Assembly (NCBI RefSeq): GCF_042654345.1
Contig: NZ_JBHSGB010000017.1
Coordinates: 1 to 64,000, forward strand
Direction of reading: 5' to 3'
DNA length: 64,000 nucleotides
Source: Pararheinheimera marina
GTDB lineage: Bacteria; Pseudomonadota; Gammaproteobacteria; Enterobacterales; Alteromonadaceae
Shown piece after piece: positions 17,006 to 26,099 of this stretch (the first letter of the stretch is position 1; each line of letters starts with the position of its first letter). A model generated the notes under the pieces. It ran no database searches and was not told the origin of the DNA. It saw only the letters and a program-made list of their open reading frames with translations. The translations under genes were made by a program, and so were the position numbers.

Positions 17006-18004
17006 TCAGCTCCTTGGTTGAATGCGTTGCAGCAGCCAGGGGATCAACTCCGGGCTGCCCTTAATAGGGGTAAGTTCAGCCTGAACCGGCAGATAAAACC
17101 AGTCGGCTTTGGCAAAGGGGCGGCATTTCACCGCATCTTTTTCAGTCATCAGCACAGGCCCATCAATGGCCGCCAGACTATCGGCACTAAACGCAAAATG
17201 ATCAGGAAAAAATTGCGTCGCCGCCACCTGCACACCGCAGGCTTCAGCGGTTCTGATAAAACGCTGCGGGTTGCCGATTGCCGCTACCAAGGTAACGGCT
17301 TCGCCTGTCCAGTGCGCAGAGCCTACCAGCGCAACTGGCGCTCCAGCTTGTAACGCCATCCGGAACCCCGGCAACCCAGCAGGCAGCGCAAAGTGACTGC
17401 CGACGCTTGCGCTATTAACCACCACAGCACTGGCATTGGCCAACCGGCTGACAGGTTCACGTAACGGACCAGCGGGCAGTAGTTGGCCATTGCCAAAACC
17501 ACGCTGACCATCAATCAGTACCAGTTCAAGGTCACGTTGCAGCCGGTAATGCTGCATGCCGTCGTCAGAAATAATCAGGTCCAGCGGGTACTGCGCCAGT
17601 AAATGTCGGGCCGCAGCCACCCGGTCCGGACAAACCACCACAGGGCAACCACTGCGGCTGGCCAGTAAATAAGGCTCGTCGCCCACGTCGACTGGTGAAT
17701 GCTCAGGCCTGACCAACAGCGGCGCAGTGATACGAGCGCCATAACCGCGGCTGACAATACCCACCCGAAGGCCACGTTGCTGCAACTGCTGGCACAGATA
17801 CAAGGTCATTGGCGTTTTGCCTGTACCGCCCACGCTGATATTGCCAACCACCAGCACAGGCACGGTCATACGTTCGCTTTTCAGCCAGCCCAAACCATAA
17901 GCAAAGCGCCGCCAGGCGCCAATAAGCCGGTACAACAGACTCAGCGGCCACAGCAGCAGCGTGCCGCGATGTTCGCCGTACCAGCCCCGTTCAAACCAGT
18001 TCAT
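17006..18004 (-). CDS. lpxK: tetraacyldisaccharide 4'-kinase
   Basis: 332 residues (E. coli 328). It phosphorylates the 4' position of the lipid A precursor at the inner membrane. The N-terminal hydrophobic anchor (TLLLWPLSLLYRLIGAWRRF) is followed by the P-loop GNISVGGTGKTPM and by DDGMQHYRLQRDLELVLIDG. It overlaps msbA by 1 bp, the classic msbA-lpxK pair. Confidence 0.97.
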   Translation of the reverse strand: MNWFERGWYGEHRGTLLLWPLSLLYRLIGAWRRFAYGLGWLKSERMTVPVLVVGNISVGGTGKTPMTLYLCQQLQQRGLRVGIVSRGYGARITAPLLVRPEHSPVDVGDEPYLLASRSGCPVVVCPDRVAAARHLLAQYPLDLIISDDGMQHYRLQRDLELVLIDGQRGFGNGQLLPAGPLREPVSRLANASAVVVNSASVGSHFALPAGLPGFRMALQAGAPVALVGSAHWTGEAVTLVAAIGNPQRFIRTAEACGVQVAATQFFPDHFAFSADSLAAIDGPVLMTEKDAVKCRPFAKADWFYLPVQAELTPIKGSPELIPWLLQRIQPRS

Positions 18005-19752
18005 CAGGCCTCACTGAACTGCATCTTGTAGAGTTGAGCGTAATAGCCGTCCAGCGCCAGCAACTGCTGATGGTTACCCCGCTCGACAATTTTACCCTGA
18101 TCCATCACCAGGATCAGATCCGCCTGTTCAATGGTCGACAAGCGGTGTGCAATCACCAGGCTGGTACGCCCCTTCAGCAGTTCATCCAGGGCCGATTGAA
18201 TTTTACGCTCAGACTCTGTATCCAGCGCCGAGGTGGCTTCATCCAGGATCAGCAGCGGCGCTTCACGCAGCAAAGCACGGGCAATGGCGATACGCTGGCG
18301 CTGGCCACCAGACAAGGTGACGCCGTTTTCACCAATCACGGTGTCGATGCCTTCAGGAAGCTGATTGGCAAACTCCATCACATGGGCGCGCTCAGCCACC
18401 TGCAGCAGTCGCTCCCGACTCAGGTCACCGCGGTAGGCATAAGCAATATTGTTAGCAATGCTGTCGTTAAACAGCACCACTTGTTGCGACACTGTCGCCA
18501 TCTGCGCGCGTAAAGAATCCAGTGTGCAATGCTGAATATTCACGCCATCGAGCAGAATCTCGCCCTGCTCTATTTCGTAAAAACGCGGCAATAAACTGGA
18601 AATGGTGGTCTTGCCACTGCCTGAACGACCAACCAGCGCAACGGTCTGGCCGGGCTGTGCGGTAAAGCTGATATCGTTCAGCACCTGACGGCTGTGCCCA
18701 GGGTAGTTAAAGCTGACATTATTGACCTGCAACAAGCCTTTGGCCTGCTGCAGTTGCACTGTGCCCGTATCCTGCTCTGACGGCTGGTCCAGCACTAAAA
18801 ACACATTGGCCGCGGCGGTCATACCACGCTGAAATTCACTGTTGACCGTAGTCAGCTGTTTCAGTGGTTTGAGCAGTAGCATCATCGCCGCCAGAATTTC
18901 GCTGAAGATACCCGGCGTCAGGGTTTCCAGCATCGCCGGGAAGCTCGCCAGGTAAATCACAAAAGCCAAAGCAAACGAAGCAATCAGTTGGATCAGCGAA
19001 ACGCTGATCGAACGCGTCGCTTCCATTTTGACGTCCAGCTGGCGGTTGCGGTTATTGACGTCAGCAAATTTGCGGTTTTCCAGCTCGACAGCGCCAAAAG
19101 CGCGGATCACCTTATGACCGTTCAGCATCTGCTCTGAACTGCTGGTGACATCGCCCATCGAGTTTTGAATACGGGAGCTGATGACCCGAAACCGCTTGGA
19201 CACCTGCGACACCACCACTGCAATCAGCGGCGCAATCAGCAGGAAAATCAGCGACAGCTGCCAGCTGTTCCAGAACATCAGGCCAAGGCAGCCAAACACA
19301 AAGACGCCTTCGTGGATCAACACCACCAGCGCTTTGCTTGAGGTTTGTTTGATTTGCTCCGCATCGTAGGTGATTTTTGAAATCAGCTCGCCGGTGCTGT
19401 GTTTGTCGTGGTAACTGACAGGCAAGGTCATCATTTTGCTAAACAATTCTTGCCGCAAGTCTTTGACGATATGGGTGCCAGCCCAGGTCAGACAGTAGCT
19501 GGAGATGAAATTAAATACGCCCCGCAGCAAAAACATGCCAATGACAAAAACCGGCGCCCAGGCCAGGTAATTAGTGTCTTTCTGGCTGATACCACGGTCA
19601 ATAAAGTCACCAAACTGGGAGATAAACAGAATATCCACCCCGGCGTAACCCGCCATACCGACAATAGCGACGGCAAACGCTGGACGATAAGATTTCAGAT
19701 AACTGAATAAACGTCTGGCAGTAGCACGCATATCAATTTGATTTACAGACAA
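18004..19752 (-). CDS. msbA: lipid A export ATP-binding/permease MsbA
   Basis: 582 residues, the same as E. coli MsbA. Six membrane segments lie in residues 20-320. The ATPase has Walker A GRSGSGKTT, LSGGQRQR and LILDEATSALDTE. It flips core-lipid A across the inner membrane. It heads the msbA-lpxK-ycaR-kdsB unit and lies 78 bp downstream of comEC, so it could also be read from the comEC promoter. Confidence 0.97.
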   Translation of the reverse strand: MSVNQIDMRATARRLFSYLKSYRPAFAVAIVGMAGYAGVDILFISQFGDFIDRGISQKDTNYLAWAPVFVIGMFLLRGVFNFISSYCLTWAGTHIVKDLRQELFSKMMTLPVSYHDKHSTGELISKITYDAEQIKQTSSKALVVLIHEGVFVFGCLGLMFWNSWQLSLIFLLIAPLIAVVVSQVSKRFRVISSRIQNSMGDVTSSSEQMLNGHKVIRAFGAVELENRKFADVNNRNRQLDVKMEATRSISVSLIQLIASFALAFVIYLASFPAMLETLTPGIFSEILAAMMLLLKPLKQLTTVNSEFQRGMTAAANVFLVLDQPSEQDTGTVQLQQAKGLLQVNNVSFNYPGHSRQVLNDISFTAQPGQTVALVGRSGSGKTTISSLLPRFYEIEQGEILLDGVNIQHCTLDSLRAQMATVSQQVVLFNDSIANNIAYAYRGDLSRERLLQVAERAHVMEFANQLPEGIDTVIGENGVTLSGGQRQRIAIARALLREAPLLILDEATSALDTESERKIQSALDELLKGRTSLVIAHRLSTIEQADLILVMDQGKIVERGNHQQLLALDGYYAQLYKMQFSEA

Positions 19753-19830
19753 AATACATTCCTTGAGCAGAATTCTGCCGACATTCTACATGGTTCAATC
19801 GCCAGTTTCAGCTGTTATCCCCCAGCGGCA

Positions 19831-22098
19831 TCAGAGTGCTGCAGAATTGCGCAACCAAAGGGGCCACAGCCGCTGCCGGTAAAGCCAAATCTCCACCTCT
19901 GCGGCTCGAAATCTTAGCTCAATAGCACCCTGCTGGCCTGTATCCAGCAATGGGATTTGCAGCAGGGCTAACCGGGCCTGTACATCGGCATGCGGGTGAC
20001 CGTAACTGTTTAACGCACCCGCACTGTTCAGCGCCATTAATGGGGATAACTGCTGCAAAAATTCAAGCCCCGACGAGCTGTTACTGCCATGATGGCCCAG
20101 CAATAGAAAATCTGCTTTGCCCCAATTGTGCTGCAGGTATCTGAGCTCTGCGGCCTGTCCACTGTCACCGCTGGCCAGAAAGGTCCAACCAGCCCAGCTC
20201 AGTTGCAACCAGCAAGACCCGTCGTTGCTGCTGGTATCCAGGCCAAACCGCTCGCTGCGAAGCCGGGCCTGCCGCCAAAATGGTGGCAAACTGCTACAGG
20301 GTTGTTGTGTCAGGCCAGTGGCAAAATCTGCCAGCAGCGCTGTGTGCGGATAGGATTGCAGCAGTTTCCTGTAGTCGCCCGTGTGATCTGCATCAGCATG
20401 ACTGAGCAGCAGATAATCCAGCTGCGAAATGCCCTGATACTGCAGATAAGGCATCACATAGGCTTCGGTGGCACTGAAATCCCCATAGCGCGGACCGGCG
20501 TCATACAACAAACCGCGACGACCTTGTTGCAGCAGCAGTGCAGTGCCCTGCCCAACATCAATCAGGTGCAGCCGCACCTGACTGCTGTCAAAGCGGCCCG
20601 CCGAAAAGGCGGGCACGAATAACAGCGCCGTCAGTGGCACCAAAGGAACTCGGCGCCAGCCAAAGGCCAGCAGCACCAGCGCCGCAAAAAGCGCCAATAC
20701 CGAAGCCGCGGTTTGGGCCGGTAACAACCACCAGTGCTCGGCATCGGCACTCCAGAGCAGCCACTGCAGCAAGGGCCGCGCCAGCCAGTCCGCCAGCTGC
20801 CAATGCCATAACCAGCTGGCAGGCGATATCAGGTCAATCAGCACCGCCAGAAACAACCAGGGGATCAGCACCAGTGAACACCAGGGCACAAACAGCAGGT
20901 TAGACAGCAGTGCCAAAGGCGCCACACCATGAAAAAACAGTAAAGTAGGTACGGCCATCAGCACAGTCATCAGCAGCTGAAAGCGTAGCCCCCACAGCAG
21001 CTTGGCCCGAAAGCCCTGTTCGCGCAGCGGGTAACGCCACAGCAACAGCAACAACAACCCGACCGCCAGCACCGTCAGCCAGAAACTGATACTCAGCACC
21101 CAAAGCGGTTGCAGCAGTAACAATGAGGCAGCCAACAACAACCAGACTTGCAGATAGCTGAGCCGCTGCCGGTTGGCCCATAACAACACGCCAAGTGCCA
21201 AAGCCAGCAAAGCTCTTAAGGTCGGAATGGCCAACCCTGCCAGCAGGCTGTAGTAACAGGCGACAGCCAATGCCAGCCAGGGCGCATGCTGATGCAAAAA
21301 AGCCCAGCCGCAGCGCCTTCCCAGCCAGCGGCTTAACGCAGCCACCCAGCCAAACAACAAGCCGATATGAAAACCTGAAATAGAAATAAGATGCCCGAGC
21401 GCACTGGCCTGTAATCCCAGCCAAAGTTCGCTGCTAAAGGGGCGCTCCCCTAATGTCAGCGCACTGATCAGCGCAAAGCCAGGCCGTTCGCCAAAACGCG
21501 CGAGCCAGCTGTTATACAGCCGCTGACGCTGCGCCAGCTCAGGCTGCAGCAGCAGGCCCTGACTGACCTGACAACTGGCCAGCACGCCAACTGCATAGGC
21601 ATTGGCTTCCACCGGCGCCGAGCCCGGATTGGCCGGTGGGCGCACCGGCTTGCACTTGAGTTTCAGCTGCCAGCGCTGGCCCTGTCCCAGCAATTCCGGC
21701 GCCTGAGCCCAGCCAAGGCGCAGCGAATAGCCTTGATACGGCGCTGTATCCAGACGAAATTGCACTCGGCTGTAATCCCGACCTGGCTGCACCATAGCGC
21801 TGATCTGGCCTTGCAACCAGAGCGGCTGCGTCCGCAGCAGCTGCTGACTCAGGCTCTGATGCTGTTGCACTGCCGCCAGCGCAGACACCAGGCTCAGCAG
21901 CAAACCCGCAGCAAACCAACAGCGGGTATAGAGTAAAACCGGCAGGCATAAGAGCGCCCAGAGCCCGTTGAATGGCGGGATCTGTGGCCAGAACAACAGG
22001 CTGAGGCAGCCTGCAATCAGGCCGCAGCAAAAGGCGTTCATGTAAATTAAAAGTAAATAATGAGAACTCAAGTATGGCGGCAGCTGATGGCTTTGCAA
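19831..22098 (-). CDS. comEC: DNA uptake channel ComEC/Rec2
   Basis: 755 residues. The N-terminal hydrophobic helices and OB-like domain (about 60-190), the central Competence domain (about 210-480) and a C-terminal metallo-beta-lactamase-like domain (HLIDVGQGTALLL, LSHADADHTGDY, LLGHHGSN) are in the usual order. It carries single-stranded DNA across the inner membrane in competent bacteria. Its intact state suggests a capacity for natural transformation, but no pilus genes are in the window. As in E. coli, it stands directly upstream of msbA. Confidence 0.95.
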   Translation of the reverse strand: MQSHQLPPYLSSHYLLLIYMNAFCCGLIAGCLSLLFWPQIPPFNGLWALLCLPVLLYTRCWFAAGLLLSLVSALAAVQQHQSLSQQLLRTQPLWLQGQISAMVQPGRDYSRVQFRLDTAPYQGYSLRLGWAQAPELLGQGQRWQLKLKCKPVRPPANPGSAPVEANAYAVGVLASCQVSQGLLLQPELAQRQRLYNSWLARFGERPGFALISALTLGERPFSSELWLGLQASALGHLISISGFHIGLLFGWVAALSRWLGRRCGWAFLHQHAPWLALAVACYYSLLAGLAIPTLRALLALALGVLLWANRQRLSYLQVWLLLAASLLLLQPLWVLSISFWLTVLAVGLLLLLLWRYPLREQGFRAKLLWGLRFQLLMTVLMAVPTLLFFHGVAPLALLSNLLFVPWCSLVLIPWLFLAVLIDLISPASWLWHWQLADWLARPLLQWLLWSADAEHWWLLPAQTAASVLALFAALVLLAFGWRRVPLVPLTALLFVPAFSAGRFDSSQVRLHLIDVGQGTALLLQQGRRGLLYDAGPRYGDFSATEAYVMPYLQYQGISQLDYLLLSHADADHTGDYRKLLQSYPHTALLADFATGLTQQPCSSLPPFWRQARLRSERFGLDTSSNDGSCWLQLSWAGWTFLASGDSGQAAELRYLQHNWGKADFLLLGHHGSNSSSGLEFLQQLSPLMALNSAGALNSYGHPHADVQARLALLQIPLLDTGQQGAIELRFRAAEVEIWLYRQRLWPLWLRNSAAL

Positions 22099-22143
22099 CA
22101 GCCAAGAGATGCATCTGCTCAGGGTTCGAAGGGCCTTCAGGAT

Positions 22144-22170
22144 GGTGTAGCGAGCTTAGCCCGCTACACC
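22144..22170. repeat. perfect 9-bp-stem hairpin between lolE and comEC
   Basis: GGTGTAGCG (22144-22152) and CGCTACACC (22162-22170) pair perfectly around a 9-nt loop. There is no U-tract on the minus strand. It may be a REP-like palindrome or mRNA 3'-end stabiliser for the lol operon. Confidence 0.55.
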
Positions 22171-22211
22171 AATATTTTAAGCGAATACAGGCGAATCCAG
22201 GCCAAAGCCGC

Positions 22212-23456
22212 TTAACTGCGACCCAGCACCACAGCGGGTTGCACCCGGCTGGCCTGAATGGCCGGGTACAAGGTGGCCAGTAAACTCAGTACTAACGCCA
22301 CGCCAACCGTCAGCAGTACCTGCAACGGGTCGATTTTGGAAGGCACATAGTTAACGAAATAAATACTGGGGTCGAGTAACACAAAACCTGTCCAGCTGGT
22401 CAGCGCCGCAAACAAATTCTCAATCTGCCAGGCCAGCAGCAAGCCAACTGCAGCGCCAACCAGGGTGCCGACCAGGCCGTTGAGCCAGCCCAGCCACATA
22501 AAGGCTTTAACCACAGCGCCCCGCGGCATGCCCATGGTCAGCAGGATGGCAATATCGCTTTGTTTTTCCCGCACCGCCATCACCAGGGTAGCGACAATGT
22601 TAAAACAGGCCACTGCCAGCACCAGCACCAGCACCAGGTACAAAATGCTGCGCACCATTTGAATATCGTGGTACAAGTGGCCCTGGCTGCGTACCCAATC
22701 CAGCATATACACATAATCTTTTCCACTCAGCTGGTTGCCCAGTTCTCTGGACAATCGCGGCGCCGCAAACACATCCTGCACTTTAAAGGCCAGACCTTGC
22801 ACAGCGCCGGGCGGGTAGTTCAGCCACCCGGCGAGCGCGTCCAGCTGCACCCAGCTTTGCTGGTAATCCATCTGCCCACCCATGCCAACAATAGCGGCTA
22901 CGGTCAGACTGACATGTTTATGGCTGGCCAGACTGCCGTCGCTATTCTGCTGCGGCAACATCAGCTGCACTTCATCACCAATCCAGGCACCCAGCTCTTT
23001 CGCCACCCCTTGACCCAATACAATCTGCTGCGCTGTTAACTGGTCCAGACTGCCGGCTTTCAGAAAACGCTGCAACTCACTGACGCCCTGCTCAAGCTTC
23101 GGGTCAATACCACGCAAACTGGCAGCCTTCACCTGAGCACCAATCCGCATTAATGTGTTGGTTTTGATATAAGGCGCACCAGCCACTATGCCGGGCTGTT
23201 TTACCAATGCCGGCAACTTCTTCTGCCAGTGCAAAATAGGCTTGTCCACCGCCTGCAACTCAATATGCGGGATCACCGCCAGCAGCTGAGTGCGCAGCGC
23301 CTGTTCAAAACCGTTCATCACCGACAAGGCCAGTATCAGAATAGCCACCCCCAGACCTATGCCAATGGTGGATGAGGCGGAAATAAAACGGATAAAGGCA
23401 TTGCTGTTACGGCTGTGGCGGTAACGCTGGGCCAATTGCCAGGACAAACTAGCCAT
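22212..23456 (-). CDS. lolE: lipoprotein-releasing permease LolE
   Basis: 414 residues. One membrane segment near the N-terminus, a large periplasmic domain (about 45-260) and three C-terminal segments (MacB/FtsX fold). It begins MASLSWQLAQRYRHSRNSNAFIRFIS and has SVMNGFEQALR, typical of LolC/E. With LolC and LolD it detaches outer-membrane lipoproteins from the inner membrane and hands them to LolA. The ATG at 23456 overlaps the lolD stop by 8 bp. Confidence 0.95.
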   Translation of the reverse strand: MASLSWQLAQRYRHSRNSNAFIRFISASSTIGIGLGVAILILALSVMNGFEQALRTQLLAVIPHIELQAVDKPILHWQKKLPALVKQPGIVAGAPYIKTNTLMRIGAQVKAASLRGIDPKLEQGVSELQRFLKAGSLDQLTAQQIVLGQGVAKELGAWIGDEVQLMLPQQNSDGSLASHKHVSLTVAAIVGMGGQMDYQQSWVQLDALAGWLNYPPGAVQGLAFKVQDVFAAPRLSRELGNQLSGKDYVYMLDWVRSQGHLYHDIQMVRSILYLVLVLVLAVACFNIVATLVMAVREKQSDIAILLTMGMPRGAVVKAFMWLGWLNGLVGTLVGAAVGLLLAWQIENLFAALTSWTGFVLLDPSIYFVNYVPSKIDPLQVLLTVGVALVLSLLATLYPAIQASRVQPAVVLGRS

Positions 23457-24132
23457 GCGCAGCACCCAAACGGCCGTCTTGCATCCAGTACTGTTTATCC
23501 AGCCGGGCCGCCAGCGCTCTGTCGTGAGTCACCACAATAAAACTGGTGGATAATTCCTGATTGAGCTGACGCAGCAATTGGTAGATTTGTTCGGCAGTCT
23601 GATGGTCCAGGTTACCGGTCGGTTCGTCCGCCAGCACCAGCGCAGGTTCGCCCACTAAAGCCCGGGCAATGGCCACCCGCTGCCGCTCACCACCACTGAG
23701 CTCCGCCGGTCTGTGTTCAACCCGGTGCGACAAGCCTACTTTGTCCAGTAACCGCAAGGCGCGATGGCGGGCTTCCGCTTCCGGCGTCTTGCCAATCAGC
23801 AGTGGCATCATCACGTTTTCCAGCGCACTGAAGTCCATCAACAAATGGTGAAACTGATAAATAAAGCCCAGATGCTGGTTACGCAGTTTGGCTTTGGCGT
23901 CTGTGCTCAGGCTGGCAACTGGTTTGCCCAGCAGCACCAGGTCGCCCTGGTCCGGTAAATCCAGTGTGCCGAGAATATGCAGCAAAGTACTTTTGCCCGA
24001 GCCGGAACTGCCAACAATCGCCAGCATTTCGCCAGCCGCAACCGTTAAATCGACCCCATGCAACACCTGGGTTTCCTGCGAGCCATCGCGATAACTTTTA
24101 CTCAGGCCACGGGCCACTAACACCTTATTCAT
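23449..24132 (-). CDS. lolD: lipoprotein-releasing ATPase LolD
   Basis: 227 residues. Walker A GSSGSGKSTL, signature LSGGERQRVAIARAL and Walker B VLADEPTGNLD are intact. It powers LolCE on the cytoplasmic side. It overlaps lolC upstream by 8 bp and lolE downstream by 8 bp, so the three are translated as a unit in the standard lolCDE order. Confidence 0.97.
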   Translation of the reverse strand: MNKVLVARGLSKSYRDGSQETQVLHGVDLTVAAGEMLAIVGSSGSGKSTLLHILGTLDLPDQGDLVLLGKPVASLSTDAKAKLRNQHLGFIYQFHHLLMDFSALENVMMPLLIGKTPEAEARHRALRLLDKVGLSHRVEHRPAELSGGERQRVAIARALVGEPALVLADEPTGNLDHQTAEQIYQLLRQLNQELSTSFIVVTHDRALAARLDKQYWMQDGRLGAAHG

Positions 24133-25330
24133 CTCTTAATACTTCCGCAGGTTGAACCCGTACCGCGCGCCAGGCCGGGTAAATCACCGCCAGCGCCGTT
24201 AAGCCTAAGGCGGCCAGCACAATGGTCAGAATTTGCAGTGGCTGAATATCCGTCGGCAATGCCACACCGGCAATCACCTGAATACCTAAAACGGATAAAA
24301 GGGTATTCAGCTGCCAGGTCAGCAGCACACCGGCCACAGCACCGGTCAAGGTGCCCAGCAAGCCGTTATTCATGCCCTGCACGGCAAACACCATAAACAG
24401 CTGGCTGTCTGTCATGCCCTGAGTTTTCAGAATCGCCACTTCCCGTTGTTTTTCAGTCACCATCATCGCCAGCGCCGACACTATGTTAAAAGCCGCCACC
24501 GCAATGATCAGCAGCAGCATCAGCCACATCATGGATTTTTCCATCGCCACAGCGGCAAATAGCTTGCCGTGGCTGTCCCGCCAGTCGGTGACTGCGGTGA
24601 CACCCGGCACAGACGCCACCAAAGGCTCCAGAGCAGGCGCATCAAAGGGCTCTTGCAAGGTCACCCGCCACTGGCTGCTTTGCTGTTGGCCGGCACTTAA
24701 TTTTTTTAAATCAGGCAAATGCACCAGCGCCACGCTGTTGTCGAGCTCAGAGCCGGTACTGACCAGCCCTGCGACATTAAACAGCCGCTGCCGTGGCATC
24801 CACCCCATGGGGGTAAAACTGCCGCCCTGTGCCAGGATCAAACGGATTTGCTGGCCAGGGCCGACCTTTAATTGATCGGCCAACCCCACACCTAACATCA
24901 CGGAATAAGGCTTGTCGGCCAGTTGCTGCCAGTCGCCCACCAGCAATGATTGCTGCAGGAATTCGGGAATGGCGGCCGGTTCAATGCCTTGCAATAACAA
25001 AGGCGTCAGCTCACCCGGGCTTTGCGCCAGTGCTTCCAGCTGCAAATGCGGAGTCACCTGAGTGATTTGATCAAACTCTTTGGGCAAATCAGCAGCCAGC
25101 TCTGGCTGTTCTGTACTGACCAGCAAATGCGGGATCACCCCCAGCACCCGCTGTTTCAGGCTGGCTTCAAAGCCATTCATCACCGAGCTGACCACGGTCA
25201 GCGCCAGTACACCGAGAAAAATACCAGTGACAGAAAATAAAGTGATAAAGGACAAGAAGCCACGGCCACGGCGGCTTTGGCTGTAACGCAGACCAATGCG
25301 GGCGAACAGAGGTAACGACAGGTTTTTCAC
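24125..25330 (-). CDS. lolC: lipoprotein-releasing permease LolC
   Basis: 401 residues with the same fold as LolE: a first membrane segment at about 25-50 (FLSFITLFSVTGIFLGVLAL), a periplasmic domain, and three C-terminal segments. SVMNGFEASLKQRVLGVIPH is the conserved segment after the first helix. In this family LolC recruits LolA. It is the first gene of lolCDE, divergent from a PilZ gene; the 121-bp gap should contain both promoters. Confidence 0.95.
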   Translation of the reverse strand: MKNLSLPLFARIGLRYSQSRRGRGFLSFITLFSVTGIFLGVLALTVVSSVMNGFEASLKQRVLGVIPHLLVSTEQPELAADLPKEFDQITQVTPHLQLEALAQSPGELTPLLLQGIEPAAIPEFLQQSLLVGDWQQLADKPYSVMLGVGLADQLKVGPGQQIRLILAQGGSFTPMGWMPRQRLFNVAGLVSTGSELDNSVALVHLPDLKKLSAGQQQSSQWRVTLQEPFDAPALEPLVASVPGVTAVTDWRDSHGKLFAAVAMEKSMMWLMLLLIIAVAAFNIVSALAMMVTEKQREVAILKTQGMTDSQLFMVFAVQGMNNGLLGTLTGAVAGVLLTWQLNTLLSVLGIQVIAGVALPTDIQPLQILTIVLAALGLTALAVIYPAWRAVRVQPAEVLRDE

Positions 25331-25451
25331 AGCACCCCACTTTTACATGGCAACCGGCTTTTTCACAGCAGCTATGCTGGGCCGGGCAAGAAATTGCTGC
25401 GATAATAGTGAGAATCCGTTAAGGTTACAAGCTTGCAACTTGAGGATCCCT

Positions 25452-26054
25452 ATGCTGCAGCCCAGTTCCACTCAACGTCTTGAAGAATTTAACGATTATT
25501 TCCAGGTAGAACAGTCCGTTTCAGTCAATCTGGTGCCTTTTGATGCGCCTTTACCGGACGACGATGGCTTTTACCAGTTGTTGCCGGACGCCTTTAAAAT
25601 GACCAGCGAATTGTCGGCACTGAACAGCTCCAGCAGCAGGGCCTTAACCGGGATCAAAGATCTGCAACCTGAGCTTATCAGCTACCTGCAGCTACAGACC
25701 CGCAAAATAGACGCGCTGATGCATTATGTGCTGCGCAATCAGGACGACAGCAGCCAACGCTTTCAGGCCTTTAGCTTTGGCGGCTCCGGTGTGCGGGTGC
25801 AGCTCAATGATGCGGCAGAACCAGGTCAGCTTTATGAATTGAAACTGTTTTTAGACCATAACGAAGGTGCAGTGTTTGCGCTGGCCGAACTGATTGACTG
25901 TGAGCCGTCTGGGCAGGGGTTTTTGGCACGATTGTTATTCCGCCGCATCCGTGAAGATGACCGCGATCTGGTGGTACGTGCCAGCCTGCATGAGCAAAGC
26001 CGACAGCTCAAACGCAAAGCAGAAGCCCGTCAGGCACAACAGACAGCAACCTGA
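25452..26054 (+). CDS. PilZ-domain protein upstream of mfd
   Basis: 200 residues, cytoplasmic. The N-terminal half is helical (IDALMHYVLRNQDD) and the C-terminal half looks like a PilZ barrel (FSFGGSGVRV and later ARLLFRRIREDDRDLVVRA). The strict RxxxR of strong c-di-GMP binders is not obvious, so nucleotide binding is uncertain. The ATG at 25452 follows GAGGA. A similar protein precedes mfd in related genera as I recall. It is followed by mfd after 45 bp. Confidence 0.7.
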   Translation: MLQPSSTQRLEEFNDYFQVEQSVSVNLVPFDAPLPDDDGFYQLLPDAFKMTSELSALNSSSSRALTGIKDLQPELISYLQLQTRKIDALMHYVLRNQDDSSQRFQAFSFGGSGVRVQLNDAAEPGQLYELKLFLDHNEGAVFALAELIDCEPSGQGFLARLLFRRIREDDRDLVVRASLHEQSRQLKRKAEARQAQQTAT

Positions 26055-26099
26055 CCTCTTATTGATTTGATAAGCAGCCGTACAACGAACCGAACTTAA

